From contig CM055108.1 of the NCBI GenBank assembly GCA_029204225.1, positions 10,016,293 to 10,080,292 of the forward strand: 64,000 bases of DNA, written 5' to 3'. Made by a program: the position numbers and the translations under genes. This DNA is from Diphasiastrum complanatum (taxonomy: Eukaryota > Streptophyta > Lycopodiopsida > Lycopodiales > Lycopodiaceae). Of this stretch, positions 42,143 to 54,119 are shown piece by piece (within the stretch, counting starts at the first letter, position 1; each line of letters begins with the position of its first letter). The notes beneath the pieces are model-generated. The model saw only the letters and a list, made by a program, of their open reading frames with translations. It had not been told where the DNA came from and made no database searches.

Positions 42143-44930
42143 TCACGAATTTTTCACGTTCGTGTCTTTTTCGTCAAGGTGTTCGCTAACATTTTTGCTT
42201 CGTGTCTTTTGACTTTTGCATTCGCGAACATTTTCGTCAGAGTGAGGGCTGAAAGCTAGCAAAGCTTTAGTAATAAAAACGTTGTGTTTTTTCAGCTCCC
42301 TCTCAAAGCATGATAGCTTGACGACTCCAAGACTGCTCCTCTGTCTCTCAAAAAGACCCTTGTCTGGGGCTTTTGTGAAAATGTCAGCAACCATGTCTTT
42401 CGTTCCGATGAAGGTGGGAATCTTCTTCTCAATCAGATCCCTGATCAAGTGGTACTTGATCGCGATGTTTTTCGTCCTTGAGTGGAACACAGGATCTTTT
42501 GTTAGATGTATTGCAGATGTGTTATCCATCTGCAAGACCAAAGGCTCATTTCTTGTTTCGCTTAATTCATCCAGGAATTGTTTGAGCCAAATTATTTCAT
42601 TGGCCATCTTTGCTGATGCAACGTACTCTGCTTCGTAGGATGACTGAGCCACAATGGTCTACTTCTTGCTGACCCAGAGAATTGCCGCTTCTCATGCGAT
42701 GGTGCATCCTCCTGAGATGCTTTTACAATCCTCTTTGAGAGATGCCCAGCTAGCATCATTGTAAGAAAGCATCTTGAACCCTGCATTATGACAATAACAC
42801 AAGCCATAATTTCTCATTAATTGAAGATATTGCAAAATTCGTTTTGCAATCTTCCAATGTGTCGAGCCTGGATTCGTGTAGAATTGGCTCATCTGAACAC
42901 TACAGAAGCAATGTCAGGGCATGTGTTGTCTCCAAGGTACATCAGCGAACCTATCAGCTTTCTGTAAGATGTGAGTTGTATTTGTTCTCTCTCTTTTTCA
43001 GTCCTCGGACAATCATCATTTGTCAGCACCATTCCTGCGAGCATTGGAGTATTTGCTCCTTTGCAATTCAGCATCCCAAAGTCCTCTAGGATTTTCTGGG
43101 TGTATCTGGACTGATGAAGGTACAACTTACCTCCCTCATAGTCCCTGTCAATTTGCAAGCCAAGGTAACACCTGGCTTCTCCCAGATCCACAATCTCGAA
43201 ATGTTTCGAGATGTCTTCCTTCACTTCAGCAATCAGCTTCTCACTCTTGTAGAGTATCAGAGTGTCGTCCACATATATAGCCACGATAATGATCTGCTCA
43301 TCTTTCATTCTCACATACACATTGGAATCAGACATCAGTGGCTTGAATCCCAATGATTTTAGGGCTTCATCATTCTTTTTGTACCATTGTTGAGTTGACT
43401 GTTTCAGACCATAAATACTCCTATGAATTCTACATGCATAATCAAGAAGTAAATTCGAGACGTATCTTGGAGGTTGATCCATGTAGACCTCTTCGTCTAA
43501 CTCACCATGCAAGAAGGTTGTCTTCTCATCCACAATGTGGATTCTGAGTTCATAAGCAGTTGCATATGCAAATAACAAACGCAAGGACGAATGTTTGACG
43601 ATAGGAGAGAAGGTTTCAGAGTGGTCAATATCATATCTCTGAGAAAATCCCTTCACTACCAGTCTTGTCTTGTATCTCAAGACATTCCCATATGGTCCAC
43701 ACTTGAGCTTGAAAACCCATTTGCATTTGACAGTCTTGCGCTTATGTGGTAATGGCTGCAACGTCCATACCTGATTCTTCCTCATGGATTCCATCTCTTC
43801 GTTCATGGCTTGGATCCATTTGTCCTTCTTTGGACATTCAATTGCTTCCTCAAAAGTTTGTGTTTCGCCACTGAATCCACAGAACTCTTCTGATGTAGAA
43901 GCAGAGCTGTCTGGCACGTATCTTGCTAGCACTCTTTGTGGTCTTGTCGACCTTCTAGGAGATCCTCCTGGAATAGCAATGCCTTTGTCTTTGTCTGCTT
44001 TGCTAAGTCCGAAACCATCTTGGTTTACAGTTGTTGTAGCAGAAGGTTGTCTCTCAAATCTTTCGTCTTCAGATTTGTCACTCGAATGTGAAGCGACTCG
44101 AAAATTTTCATTTTCGTGTTCGTCTTCTACTCCCTCTATCATTGGTGGCAGATCATAGTATTGTCTCTCCAAAACTTCATAGCCGACAGGATCATCATTG
44201 GACATTGTCCTGCTCTCATCAAATCTGACACCTCTCACTGTCTTCATAGTGTTCGTGTTTGGCATGTAGACTCTAGAGTATGACGGTTGTTGTCATAACC
44301 TACCAGAAATCTATGTTCAGCTTTCTCATCAAGCTTCTGTGTGTAGGCTGCAGTCCTTCTGTGGATGATGCCACGATCATTGCAGAAGCCAGTGAAGTGA
44401 TTTGAGATGTATTCGCCACCTCGATCTGTCCTAATCTGCTTCACTTTGTTGTCTGTGCATCTCTCTGTCCAATTCACGTATTCTGTGAATTTATCAAGTG
44501 CTTCTGATTTATTCTGAATGAAGTACACTCTAGCAAATTTACTATAATCATCAATGAAGGTTATGTAATATTTTGAGCCTCCTACTGAGATCACATTGAA
44601 AGGCCCACAGATGTCAGAATGCACTAACTCTAGAATCTTGGTCGTTCTATAGGAGTCTTTGACAAATGGAATGCGAGACATCTTATCCTTTAGACATGCA
44701 TCACAGGTGGTCGAACTAGTTGCATTCGAGATGCTGACCCCTGTTATTGCTCCATGATGGCTTGCTTGGTAAAGTGCCATTGAGTTCATGTGACATAGTC
44801 TCCTCTATCACAAAGTGCCTGGTGAATCATCATGAGTCTGATGCATCTGGCATTCAACTGCTTCAGAATCTTCAAGGAGCGTGCAGAAAAGGAGACTGGA
44901 AGGACAATCAAGGCCCTAAGGTCAGATGAC
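42143..44930 (-). pseudogene. pol: Ty1/copia pol remnant, minus strand
   Basis: Reading the minus strand: pre-integrase text RRLCHMNSMALYQ and CDACLKDK; integrase core with LVHSDICGPF and QIRTDRGGEYISNHF (two of the three acidic residues); then a jump near 44,335 from HRRTAAYTQ to KLDEKAEHRFLVGYD that deletes about 100 codons including the catalytic Glu. A charged linker follows, then reverse transcriptase (WKVFKLK-type start, LRIHIVDEKTTFLHGELDEEV, IYVDDTLIL), a frameshift near 42,895, and RNase H (MLSYNDASWA; SSYEAEYVASAKMAN; LQMDNTSAIHL). One stop lies within RNase H. The reverse transcriptase frame itself is open for about 450 codons. Confidence 0.9.
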
Positions 44931-45821
44931 GGTGGAGAATACTAGAGCTTGGTTTCAGAGGATCAACACATTCTTCATTGAACAAGGATTTAAACCAAGC
45001 ACTGTTGATTGCAACGTTTATTCAAAGTCAATACAACAATCCTTCATTATCATCACCTTGTATGTTGATGATACGTTGCTCTTCAGCAACAATGCCAATA
45101 TGGTCAAGGATTCGAAACAGATGTTGTTCTCAAAATTCGACATGACTGATCTGGGCGAAACACACTTCTGTCTTGGAATTCAAATCCACAGAGACAGAGC
45201 AAATCGACTGATTTACATCACTCAACAAAAGTATCTTCATAATGTTCTTGACAGATACAATTTAATGAACTGTAAATTAGCTCAGTCACCAATGGATCTA
45301 GGCCTGCATCTGTTAAAGGACCAATGTCCCCAGACCAAGCAGGAAGAGGAGCAGATGAGAGATTATCCGTATTGATCGATACTTGGATCTCTCATGTACG
45401 CAATGGTCTGTACAAGACTAGATATCTCTTTTGTTGTCAGCTCACTCAACCAATACATGGCTAATCCTGGAATTACCCATTGGAAGGCTCTTATTCGAGT
45501 CATGAGATATATTCGAGCTACGTGGACCAGTGCATCTACTATGGAGATGTCAGCAACGACAATCTTCATCATCTCAGTGGTTATTCTGATGCAAGCTGGG
45601 GAGGAGATGCAGACCATTGTAAGTCCACATCTGGATTTATATTCTTCTTCAATGGAGGTCCTATTTCATGGAACAGTCATAAGAAAATCTCTATCGCACT
45701 TTCTTCTACTGAAGCAAAATATATTGCTGCTTCTCAATCTATTAAGGAAGCGTTTTGGCTGAGAAATTTGCTGTCAGACATCAATCTGTATCAGTACAAA
45801 TGCTTCCATTGTATTTGCTAG
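44931..45821 (+). pseudogene. pol: Second Ty1/copia fragment, plus strand: reverse transcriptase and RNase H
   Basis: It starts mid-reverse transcriptase (TRAWFQRINTFFIEQGF), contains the catalytic TLYVDDTLLF, a stop and frameshifts near 45,375-45,500, then RNase H (SGYSDASWGGDADHCKST; ALSSTEAKYIAASQSIKEAFW). It ends abruptly at the left LTR of E3. It is a different copia copy from the minus-strand neighbour and is joined to it head to head. Confidence 0.88.
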
Positions 45822-45822
45822 T

Positions 45823-46128
45823 TGTTGGATTTGATCATTATTGGGATTTCTTTTTCTTATGCTTTTTGTGAGAGAGAAAGGGAGAGAGAGAAGAGTAAGT
45901 TTCTATCATTGTTGTGGATTTAGGGTTAATGGAAGTAGGGTTAATGGATGTAGTGTTAATGCTTTGTGTTAATGGATGTTAGTGTTAGATCCTCCATTCA
46001 TGTTGAAATCTGAACTATATTATCGCTCTCATGGGAATGAACCTCCGCGTGACAACTAACTCCATCTCTTTAATGCTAGATTGACTAGATCTTGGATTCA
46101 GGTAAGGCAAGGAAAGAAACCCACTACA
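45823..46128 (+). repeat. E3 5' LTR (about 306 bp)
   Basis: A candidate start TGTTGGATTTG and end CCACTACA just before the primer site. It contains a GA-rich tract (45,870-45,896). The text TATCGCTC(T/C)CATGGG and CGTGACAAC recurs in the 3' LTR. Confidence 0.7.
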
Positions 46129-46132
46129 ATTT

Positions 46133-46150
46133 TGGCTCCATTGCCGGGGA
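46133..46150 (+). promoter_or_regulatory. E3 primer-binding site (tRNA-Asp type)
   Basis: TGGCTCCATTGCCGGGGA matches TGGCGCCGTTGCCGGGGA, the complement of the plant tRNA-Asp 3' end, at 16 of 18 positions. Confidence 0.8.
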
Positions 46151-47337
46151 GCTACGCCAATTTTTCAGTTTGCAGCATGTTTGGCTGATGGTTAGCTTGC
46201 ATTAGGCATCTTATCGTGGCATAAATAGTGTTAAAACTGCATTGTAGGGATAGCTCGGGATTGATTTTGCTAGATTTTGAGTGGATTTGCTCGTTTGAAA
46301 TCTAATCTGATTATTAAATAGAAAAAGCTATTCAGATCACTAATCTTAAGATCCATTTGGATCTAAGATATCAGAGAAAATAACAAAAATTGGTCAAATC
46401 TATTAAAATTGGTCAAAAAGAGACAAAAAGTGTCATCAGAGCCTAGAACTTTTTACCCTCTTTCAGAAAACCTTCGCCGAGTTGCAGACACCTTCGGTCT
46501 TGTTTACAGAACCTTTAGTTAGAAGGGCAAAGATTAATTCCCAGCAGATTTCCAGAAACATCAGAAAAACCACCAAAAAACACCAAAAATTATCAAAATC
46601 CTAAAAAATACAGAAAAAGAACCTTCGCCCAATTCACTGTTCTTAGATGTGATTCAGATCTATCTACTGCCAGTTCGACGAAGAATAATACCAACAATAG
46701 AAAGGTTTTCAGAGGATCAGTTGTCATATTGTCATATTTTTGCCAAAAAAAAGTCATTTTTTTGCAATATTACCAGTATTACTCTTGATCCCTCGCCAGA
46801 ACCTTCGCCGAGTTTTCAGAACATTCTATTTATATAAAAATACTATTTTTGAGTTCGGCGAAGATTTATCTTGATCAGATCACAAAAAATCTTGATTTTT
46901 ACCCTCGTCAGATCACAAAAACTATATTTTCTTGTGTTTGAAACCTTTGCCTGGTTGTCCATAGTTTTATATGTGTCAGATCTTCCATCTGAGAAGTCGG
47001 TGAAGGTTATTTCCCAAGAAATTGCCAGAAAAATATTCAGAGAGTTTTTATCCCAAAATAGCACTGTTGAACCTTCGCCGAGCCAACCTTCGCCAGTCCT
47101 ATTTTTAGTTTTTGATTTTCCAAATCAAGTCTCTGTCAAAATTTGGATCAGATCTGATATATTCTGAATTGGACTCTGAGAGAATTATCATTTTTGAGAA
47201 GTATTGATTGATCAAATTTTGGTTAGTTTTTCATCATATAGAATCCGATTCTTGAAAAGTGGAATAGAGCTAGCAGATCTAATCTGAGATAGTTTTTGGA
47301 AAAATCTATATCCAATCACATTATCAATTTGATCTAA
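46151..47337 (+). other. E3 5' leader decorated with CTTCGCCGA motifs
   Basis: No gene. ACCTTCGCCGAG or close variants occur about nine times (for example at about 46,470, 46,621, 46,801 and 47,071 twice), with inverted copies (TTCGGCGAAG at about 46,855; TCGGTGAAGG at about 46,994). The same motif fills the spacer after pol. Confidence 0.8.
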
Positions 47338-49205
47338 ATGGCTGTCCCTAGAGCTGCTCCTAGAGGTGCTCCATAGGAGGTCAATCCAATTATTGTTAGA
47401 AGAGCACCCCAATTGGATCTACCCAAATATAATGGATTAACATATCTAGTTCAATTTCTTCAGATCTATGCTGAATCCTGTGAGGTCTATGGTGAGATTT
47501 ATCCTCAAGATAAACTTAAGATGTTTCCTATGGCCTTAACAGGTGCAGCACGTGATTGGTACTATAACCAAGATGAAACTGAGCATACAGATTGGGAGGT
47601 TGTTAAATGAGACCTTATCACACGGTTCAAACCGTGAAAGTTTATGGAAGACCCTTTCCTACGTTTAAGTAAAATTCAAATGGGAAAGTGGAAAATGGTT
47701 TGAGATTACATCGAAAGGGTAAAACGTCTTAGATCTGAATGTGAGCCTGAGCTGATTAATGAAAATGCCATGATTATGTGGTTTTTGTCAGGTCTGCCTA
47801 AACGGATCCGACGTGAACTGAAACGCCATAATGAGTACGCACTTTTGCAAAATGCAATGGATGATGCAATTCGGGAGGAGGATGAAGATTCAGATGATGA
47901 GCCGAATGTTAGTATGTTGCCTTATACAGCAGGGCAGACTACTACGACATCCACCACTATTGCATCAACGAATGCCAATGCTACTGAAGAAATGATGCTC
48001 AATGAGTTCGAGAAACTTGGGAAGACCCAGCAGAAACAGATGGAAAAGTTACAGTTACAATTTGATGAAAAGATCAAAGCATTGAAAAATATCCACGAAG
48101 AAGCGAACAAGGAACCTAAGAAGTTTGCAAAGACTTTTCCTACCAGGAAAAATGTCTGGTGTTCTATTTGTACAGGAAATCACACAGTGAACGAGTGTCC
48201 TCAATTGAAAAAACGAATGGAAATCTGTGTTTGCCATCTGTGTAATTCACCTGACCATGAGACTGCCTTTTGCAACTTCAACCCTTGGATGATTCAGCAA
48301 CGGTATGCCTAGATGGGATATCGAGAGCCACAGTATGGAGGCAATCCAGTGGCAAGACTAAGACAATCTACTCTTGGATACCCGGAGCGTCTAGCCTTGT
48401 TGCCCCACCAAAGCACTTCGCTCCTCCTGCCAATTTGATGGAACCAGAACCTTATGGAAGTGCTGAGCAATGGAGCTACGGTAATGATCAGGAAGGTGGA
48501 TCTTCGGAACAGTATGCCATTTATGCTGCCGCTCAACAACAAGCCTCGAGAATTTGGGCCAGAGCACCACTTGGATGCTTTGCATGTGAAAAAAATCACA
48601 GAGTTGTAGAATGCCCAAATAAAAAAAAATTTGTACCATTCTATCATGACTGTGGATATGGGCATTTCTATAAAGACTGTCCAGCAAGACCGAAGCCACC
48701 ACCAGCTACAGCACCTGTAAATTTGATAACAATCAAGCAAGGATCGGTAGCTCATAATAAACCAAGTGCACCCTTGATGGTGGTCACTAGAGCACAAAAG
48801 CAAAAAGAACCAGTAGTGGATTTAGTGCATGCTGATTCTATACCATTGAACGATACACCAACAACATCGGAAGTTTATCCAAATCTTAATGCAAAAAAAC
48901 GAAGATATCAGGATATGAGACAGTGGATTAAGCATTTGCAAGAAGAAGAGGAACTTGAAGCTGCTAAAGTAACAGCTGAAGTTCGGTCTTCACCATTGCA
49001 GCCTTCAAGAAATTTACGTACGGATATGAATGATCAATTACATCATCACGAAGAACCTTTCAAGATGACGGAACCGGAAGCACCGCATACAAAATTACTC
49101 ATGAAGTTTTTGTCTAGCAAAATGAATATTTCATTGGGAGAGCTCCTAAAGTTGGTGCCAAAAACAAAAGAAGTCGTAGCGCAAAAGTTAGCTCAAGAAG
49201 AATAA
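47338..49205 (+). pseudogene. gag: E3 gag, broken
   Basis: It starts at the ATG at 47,338 (MAVPRAAPRGAP, then a TAG). The capsid region reads QLDLPKYNGLTYLVQFLQ, MFPMALTGAARDWYYNQD and LSGLPKRIRRELKRHNEY. Stops occur near 47,374, 47,608, 47,635 and 47,701. Zinc-type motifs WCSICTGNHTVNECP and CHLCNSPDHETAFC end the first frame. A frameshift near 48,300 leads to a second part with CFACEKNHRVVECP and a DCGYGHFYKDCP motif (first Cys lost), then a basic and glutamate-rich tail. Homologous to G2 gag but with a longer tail. Confidence 0.85.
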
Positions 49206-49293
49206 GAAGACCATCAAGAGCCACTCTTTTGTGCTGGATTTGAAGAATCTAACGATGTACTACATGTTGGAGCAACTTGAAAAGTGAATAAAA

Positions 49294-49858
49294 AAATATC
49301 ACTCTACCAATACAACATAGACAATTTTCTAAAGAAACAGCCGTGATAGATGGCGGTTCAGGAGTTAACCTGATTTCTACACAACTATGTACAAAATGGG
49401 GCCTTACAAAGATTAAGCCTGCTACTTTTGTTATTAAGCTAGCTGATCAAACGACGGTTCGTCCACGAGGAATGGTAGAAGATATGCCTATCAAGATTGC
49501 AGGAGTACAGTTCGTCATTACTTTTGTCGTGATGGACTTATCAGAAGCACCAAAGGTCTACCGAGTTCTCTTAGGACGTCCATGGTTACGAGTTGCGCAA
49601 GTAATTCATAACTGGGGTACCGACACAATCACTTTTGAAAATCGTGAACGTGTAGTTAAAATTGATCCTACGACTTGGACTGTCAAGCCAGTGGTTCAAA
49701 AAGCGGATGACGATTCATCAACAACGGATCACACTTGTGATCGACCAGAGAAAAAATTGGGAGTTCACTACGATTCTCAAATGGATACTGTCAATTGGAA
49801 CGAAGCTCTTGCAACAATTGATTGTACACCAGGATATATGTGTCAACAAGATATTTAA
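49294..49858 (+). pseudogene. pro: E3 protease
   Basis: A retropepsin-like aspartic protease in its own frame: TAVIDGGSGVNLIST holds the catalytic Asp, and a second conserved block reads YRVLLGRPWLRVAQVIHNW. About 170 codons are open, followed by linker text HYDSQMDTVNWNEALATIDC, ending in a stop. It matches the G2 and G3 protease-linker pieces. It would process gag and pol. Confidence 0.85.
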
Positions 49859-49864
49859 TCAGAG

Positions 49865-50445
49865 ATGAGCAAGATTTCATTATTAGATCGAACTTTGGAT
49901 ACGCCAATCATGTTTCCACTAAATGTGCTGAATGTAGCCTGGATATCAACGGAACCTATATCAGATCCAATTGAGGATGATCTCATACCAATGAGCCATG
50001 CCTTAACTTATGATGGCAATGCAGAACTTACGGATGAACAGATTTTACATCATATGGATTCGACCAGATTTGGAGTGCGTAATGTTCTTGATGAACCAAC
50101 AATCAAATCATCCAAAGCAGTTATATTGAAGGGAGACAGGATCACAGGTTCGATGACGAAGAAACAAGCAAAGCAACATTATAATACGGTCCTGAAATGG
50201 AAAAATTCCCTTCAAAAGATCGATTCAAAGGAAGTGCCACCTCTAGGGATAAAGGCAAAGGAAAAGTCAAGAATGATTCTTCAAGTCAGATCTTCAGCAA
50301 GACATCATCGTCTAGGAAGTCTTCACCTATGAAGAAACATTTATCATCCCGAAAGTCATCACCTCCACGATCAATTCCTGCTAAGAAGACTAAACGAAGA
50401 TCCAAGACAAGTCCTTTCGAAAAAGAACAAGCAAATGTAGTCTAG
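49865..50445 (+). pseudogene. E3 protease-polymerase linker
   Basis: Two overlapping frames carry linker text: VLNVAWISTEPISDPIEDD and NAELTDEQILHHMDSTRFG in the first (compare DEHVYLYLDAQG in G3), then a Lys/Ser-rich stretch (KSSPMKKHLSSRKSSPP) after a frameshift near 50,200. It is a low-complexity, probably disordered connector before pol. Confidence 0.65.
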
Positions 50446-50451
50446 CATGAT

Positions 50452-53347
50452 ATGCCAGAGCATTTTAAACGTTATACACTGGATGATGTGGTCATCATGT
50501 TACCTAAAGCACATCGTGAACCTAAAGAACACATGTCAAAATCTAAAGAGGTTTACTATGGCCGAGCTAGGATGCAGCCAATGAATCTTGCAGAACCAGG
50601 AGAACCGAAAAAGATTGTACAAGTGGGATCACAACTTACTCCTGAACAGTATCAAGCACTCCGTTTGTTACTTATTAAATATCAAGATTGCTTTGCATGG
50701 ACTTATCAAGATTTGAATGGTATTCTGACATCAGTTATTGAACATATTATACTTTAGTACCTGATGCAGTACCAAAGGTTACAAAGTTCTATCGCTGTAA
50801 TCCTAATGTGGCAGATCTGATAAAGAAAGAACTTCAGAGATTGCTTGACGTCGATTTCATTTATGAGATTGAGCATACCGAATGGATTTCACCGATTGTC
50901 ATTGTTCCTAAGAAAAATGAGAAATTGCGAATCTGTGTGAATCTCAAAGTGACACGGAAGGATCACTTTCTATTACCTTTTACTGAAAGCATTTTGAATC
51001 GCCTTGTTGGAGTGGAAGCTTATAATTTCCTGAATGGATTTAGTGGTTACAACCAGGTTAAGATTGCACCTGCCGATCACCACAAAACTGCTTTTGCAAC
51101 AGAATGGGACACCTATGCTTACAAAGTAATGTCGTTTGGACTCTATAACGCACCAAGTTCATTCCAAAGAGTAATGCAATTTGCCTTTAAAGATTATCTG
51201 CAAAAATTCTTTGAAATTTACTTGGACGACTTGGGAGTTCATAGTATAGATACAGACCACCTGGATCGATTGGAAAAAGTCTTTGAAAGATGCCGCAAAT
51301 ATCAAATTTCTCTAAATTCAAAAAAATGCCAGATATGGGTTTCTCACGAAGTGGTGCTTGGACATGTGATATCAAGACATGGTATTGCAACCGATTATTC
51401 TGAGATCAAAGTTATTGTGGAATTGCTACCGCCAGCAACAATTCGAGGAGTTTATGTGTTTATGGGTCATGCGAACTACTATCGAATTTTTATTATCTTC
51501 TTTGCGGATTTAGCATGACCTATATACAAATTAACTATTGTTCCTATTTGGACAGTAGAGGCATTAGAAGCCTTTGAAAAGTTAAAAAAAGCATTATCTT
51601 CAGCACCAATACTGCGTTCTCCAGATTGGACATTAGAGTTTCATGTTCATACGGATGCCTCAAAATACGCCATTGGATCGGTTTTAACGCAGTCAGGTGA
51701 CTATAAGAAGGATCATCCTATATGATTTGCAAGCATACAGCTTATAAATCCAGAGAAGAATTATTCAACAACAGAACGTGAAGCGCTAGCCATGATTTTT
51801 TCTGTTCGAAAATTTCGTCACTACCTCATGGAAACGCATTTTGTATTTTATACGGATCATCAACCGTTACTTTACTTGGTAAATAAGACATGTAATACTG
51901 GACGTATTGCAAGATGGTTATTATTATTGACTAAATTTGACTTTCGAATTGTGGTCAGAAAGGGAAAGCAACATTATCTAGCCGATCACGTTTCGCGAAT
52001 TGAATCTGCACCAGTTAATACTGAAGTGGATGATGAACTACCAGATGCTGCGTTGTTCTATGTTGAAGCAGTACCTGAGTGGGCGGCAGATATTGTTGAG
52101 TACCTAATGCTAGGACAACCGAATGACTCTTTGACAAAAGTACAGAAAAGACAATTGATTCATAAGGCTCAACCTTATCAATTAATTGCTAGACAATTGT
52201 ATCGTCGTGGATCAGATTTTATTTTACGAAGATGTGTTTTACCGCATGAAGTACCAGATTTAATCATGTTTTCACATGATGGCATGGGTGGAAGACACTT
52301 CTCTACAGATATTGCTGTTCGCAAACTTTTGCAATCCGGTTGTAAGTGGCCTATGCTTCATAAGGACACATAAAATTTTATTCAGACATGTGATGTCTAC
52401 CAGCGAGCACGACGACCTACTCGACAGAACTATGAACCCTTACATCTGGTTTTATCGCAAGCACCGTTTGAAAAATGGGGACTAGATTATGTTGGTCCTA
52501 TTCATCCCGCTGCGCAAGGATCTCAGGCCCGATACATTATCGTCGCAACTGATTATATGACCAAGTGGGTTGAAGCCAAAGCTATCAAAGTGGCTGATGC
52601 GAAATCTACGGCCAAGTTTCTATATGAAAATATTATAATAAGATTTGGATGTCCGATCAAAATTGTCAGTGATCGGGGTACACACTTTGTTAGTCAAACA
52701 ATAAAGTGTTTACTGGAATATTTTTTTGTTATACACAGATTTAGTACTCCCTATTATCCCAGAGGAAATGGCCAAGCTGAATCTTTCAATAAGATTCTCT
52801 GCACCATTATGACAAAGACAGTTGAGGCGAGTGGTCTGATTGGAAACATAAACTGTATGCAGCATTATGGGCTTTCAGAACCGCTTACAAAAATAGTACA
52901 AATCAAACACCTTTTCAACTGGTTTATGGTCAAGATGCTATTATGCCAATTGAATTTTTAATCCCATCTTTACGCATAGCAGCCACAAAACGATTGAATG
53001 ATGATATATCTTTACAACTTCGTCATGAAGCGTTGCACAAATTATGTGAAACCCGATTGATGGCAGTTCATGCCTTAGCAGCAGAGAAAGCCCGCCGCAA
53101 GGCATGGCACGATCGTCGATTGCACAAGAAAGATCTGGAAGCAGGAGATCTTGCATTGATGTACAAAACCAAGCTGATCAAGGGTAAGTTGAAGTTTACT
53201 GGGGAAGGCCCGTATAAAGTGAAGGAAATCCTGAACTATGGCGCAGTAATTCTTGAGCACTTGGATGGGAAACGATTTGATACTCCGGTAAATGGCAGCC
53301 GATTACGCAAGTTTCGGCAGCCTGCTCTGCCAGTTCAGCAAGCCTAA
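50452..53347 (+). pseudogene. pol: E3 pol: reverse transcriptase, RNase H, integrase
   Basis: It opens with EHFKRYTLDDVVIMLP and CFAWTYQDLNG, then a frameshift near 50,755. Reverse transcriptase: EWISPIVIVPKKN, FSGYNQVKIAPADHHKTAF, FGLYNAPSSFQRVM and the catalytic IYLDDLGVHS. RNase H: FHVHTDASKYAIGS and FYTDHQPLLYLVNK. Integrase: the zinc domain's last pair reads CDVY instead of CxxC, then LDYVGPIHP, IVSDRGTHF and GQAESFN (DDE complete). In-frame stops lie near 51,518, 51,724 and 52,373; a frameshift near 52,860 leads to the C-terminal part VYGQDAIMPIEFL...KFTGEGPYKVKEIL, ending in a stop at 53,347. It copies and integrates the element; here it is inactive. Confidence 0.93.
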
Positions 53348-54119
53348 TCTCAATATATTTTTTCATTTTATTTGTTTTCAGTATTTAATTTGCTGACTTT
53401 TTTTGGAAAAAGACAGTTAAAAAAAAAATTAAAAAAAAATAAGGAAAGACTGATGAGCAAAAGTCAGGAAGTCATCAGCATAAGAAAACGGAAGCACAAT
53501 ATTTTTATGGAAAATAACTTAGAAAACCACTGTTTTGGGCCGATTTGGCCAATACAGTATCAGAAACCTTCGCTGAGCTCTCACATGATTTATCTAAATC
53601 GAGGTGGGCGAAGGTTTCTGACAAGAGAAAATTCAATTTTTGAGTCAGGCGAATGTTCAGTGATATGCCATTTTGGGAACCTTCGCCGAGCATCATAACA
53701 TCATTATGAACCTTCGCCGACCTGCTAGATGATCTTAAAATGTCAAAATTAGGTTGTCCATAGGTTCAAGTTGTGGAAAAAAGCATTTATGACAGTACTT
53801 GGGCGAAGGTTCATCCTTCGCCAGCCCTGGAAAACGTTTGCCTGATTGGTTCAGATCCCTAGAAACCTTCGTCGAGATTTTTATAGCCTATTTTTACAGT
53901 ACTGTACATGCCTGCAAATTTTTGTTCAGAACTGATCAGCCCAACTACTATTCAGTGTAATAGACTCACCAAATTCACCTATAAGTTGGCTGAATTCGAT
54001 TCATTCCTCACTTGTGCTAGCGAAGATCTTGCGAATTTTTCTTGCGACCAAACTCTTCCAAATTTCCTGCATTGCCTTCTGATACATTCTCACGCGGTTA
54101 TAATTCCTTTCTGATCATC
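53348..54119 (+). other. E3 spacer after pol, with CTTCGCCGA motifs in both orientations
   Basis: No gene. Between 53,565 and 53,875 there are about seven motif copies, four forward (ACCTTCGCYGA) and three inverted (GGCGAAGGTT), including a back-to-back pair at about 53,803-53,826. Confidence 0.8.
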
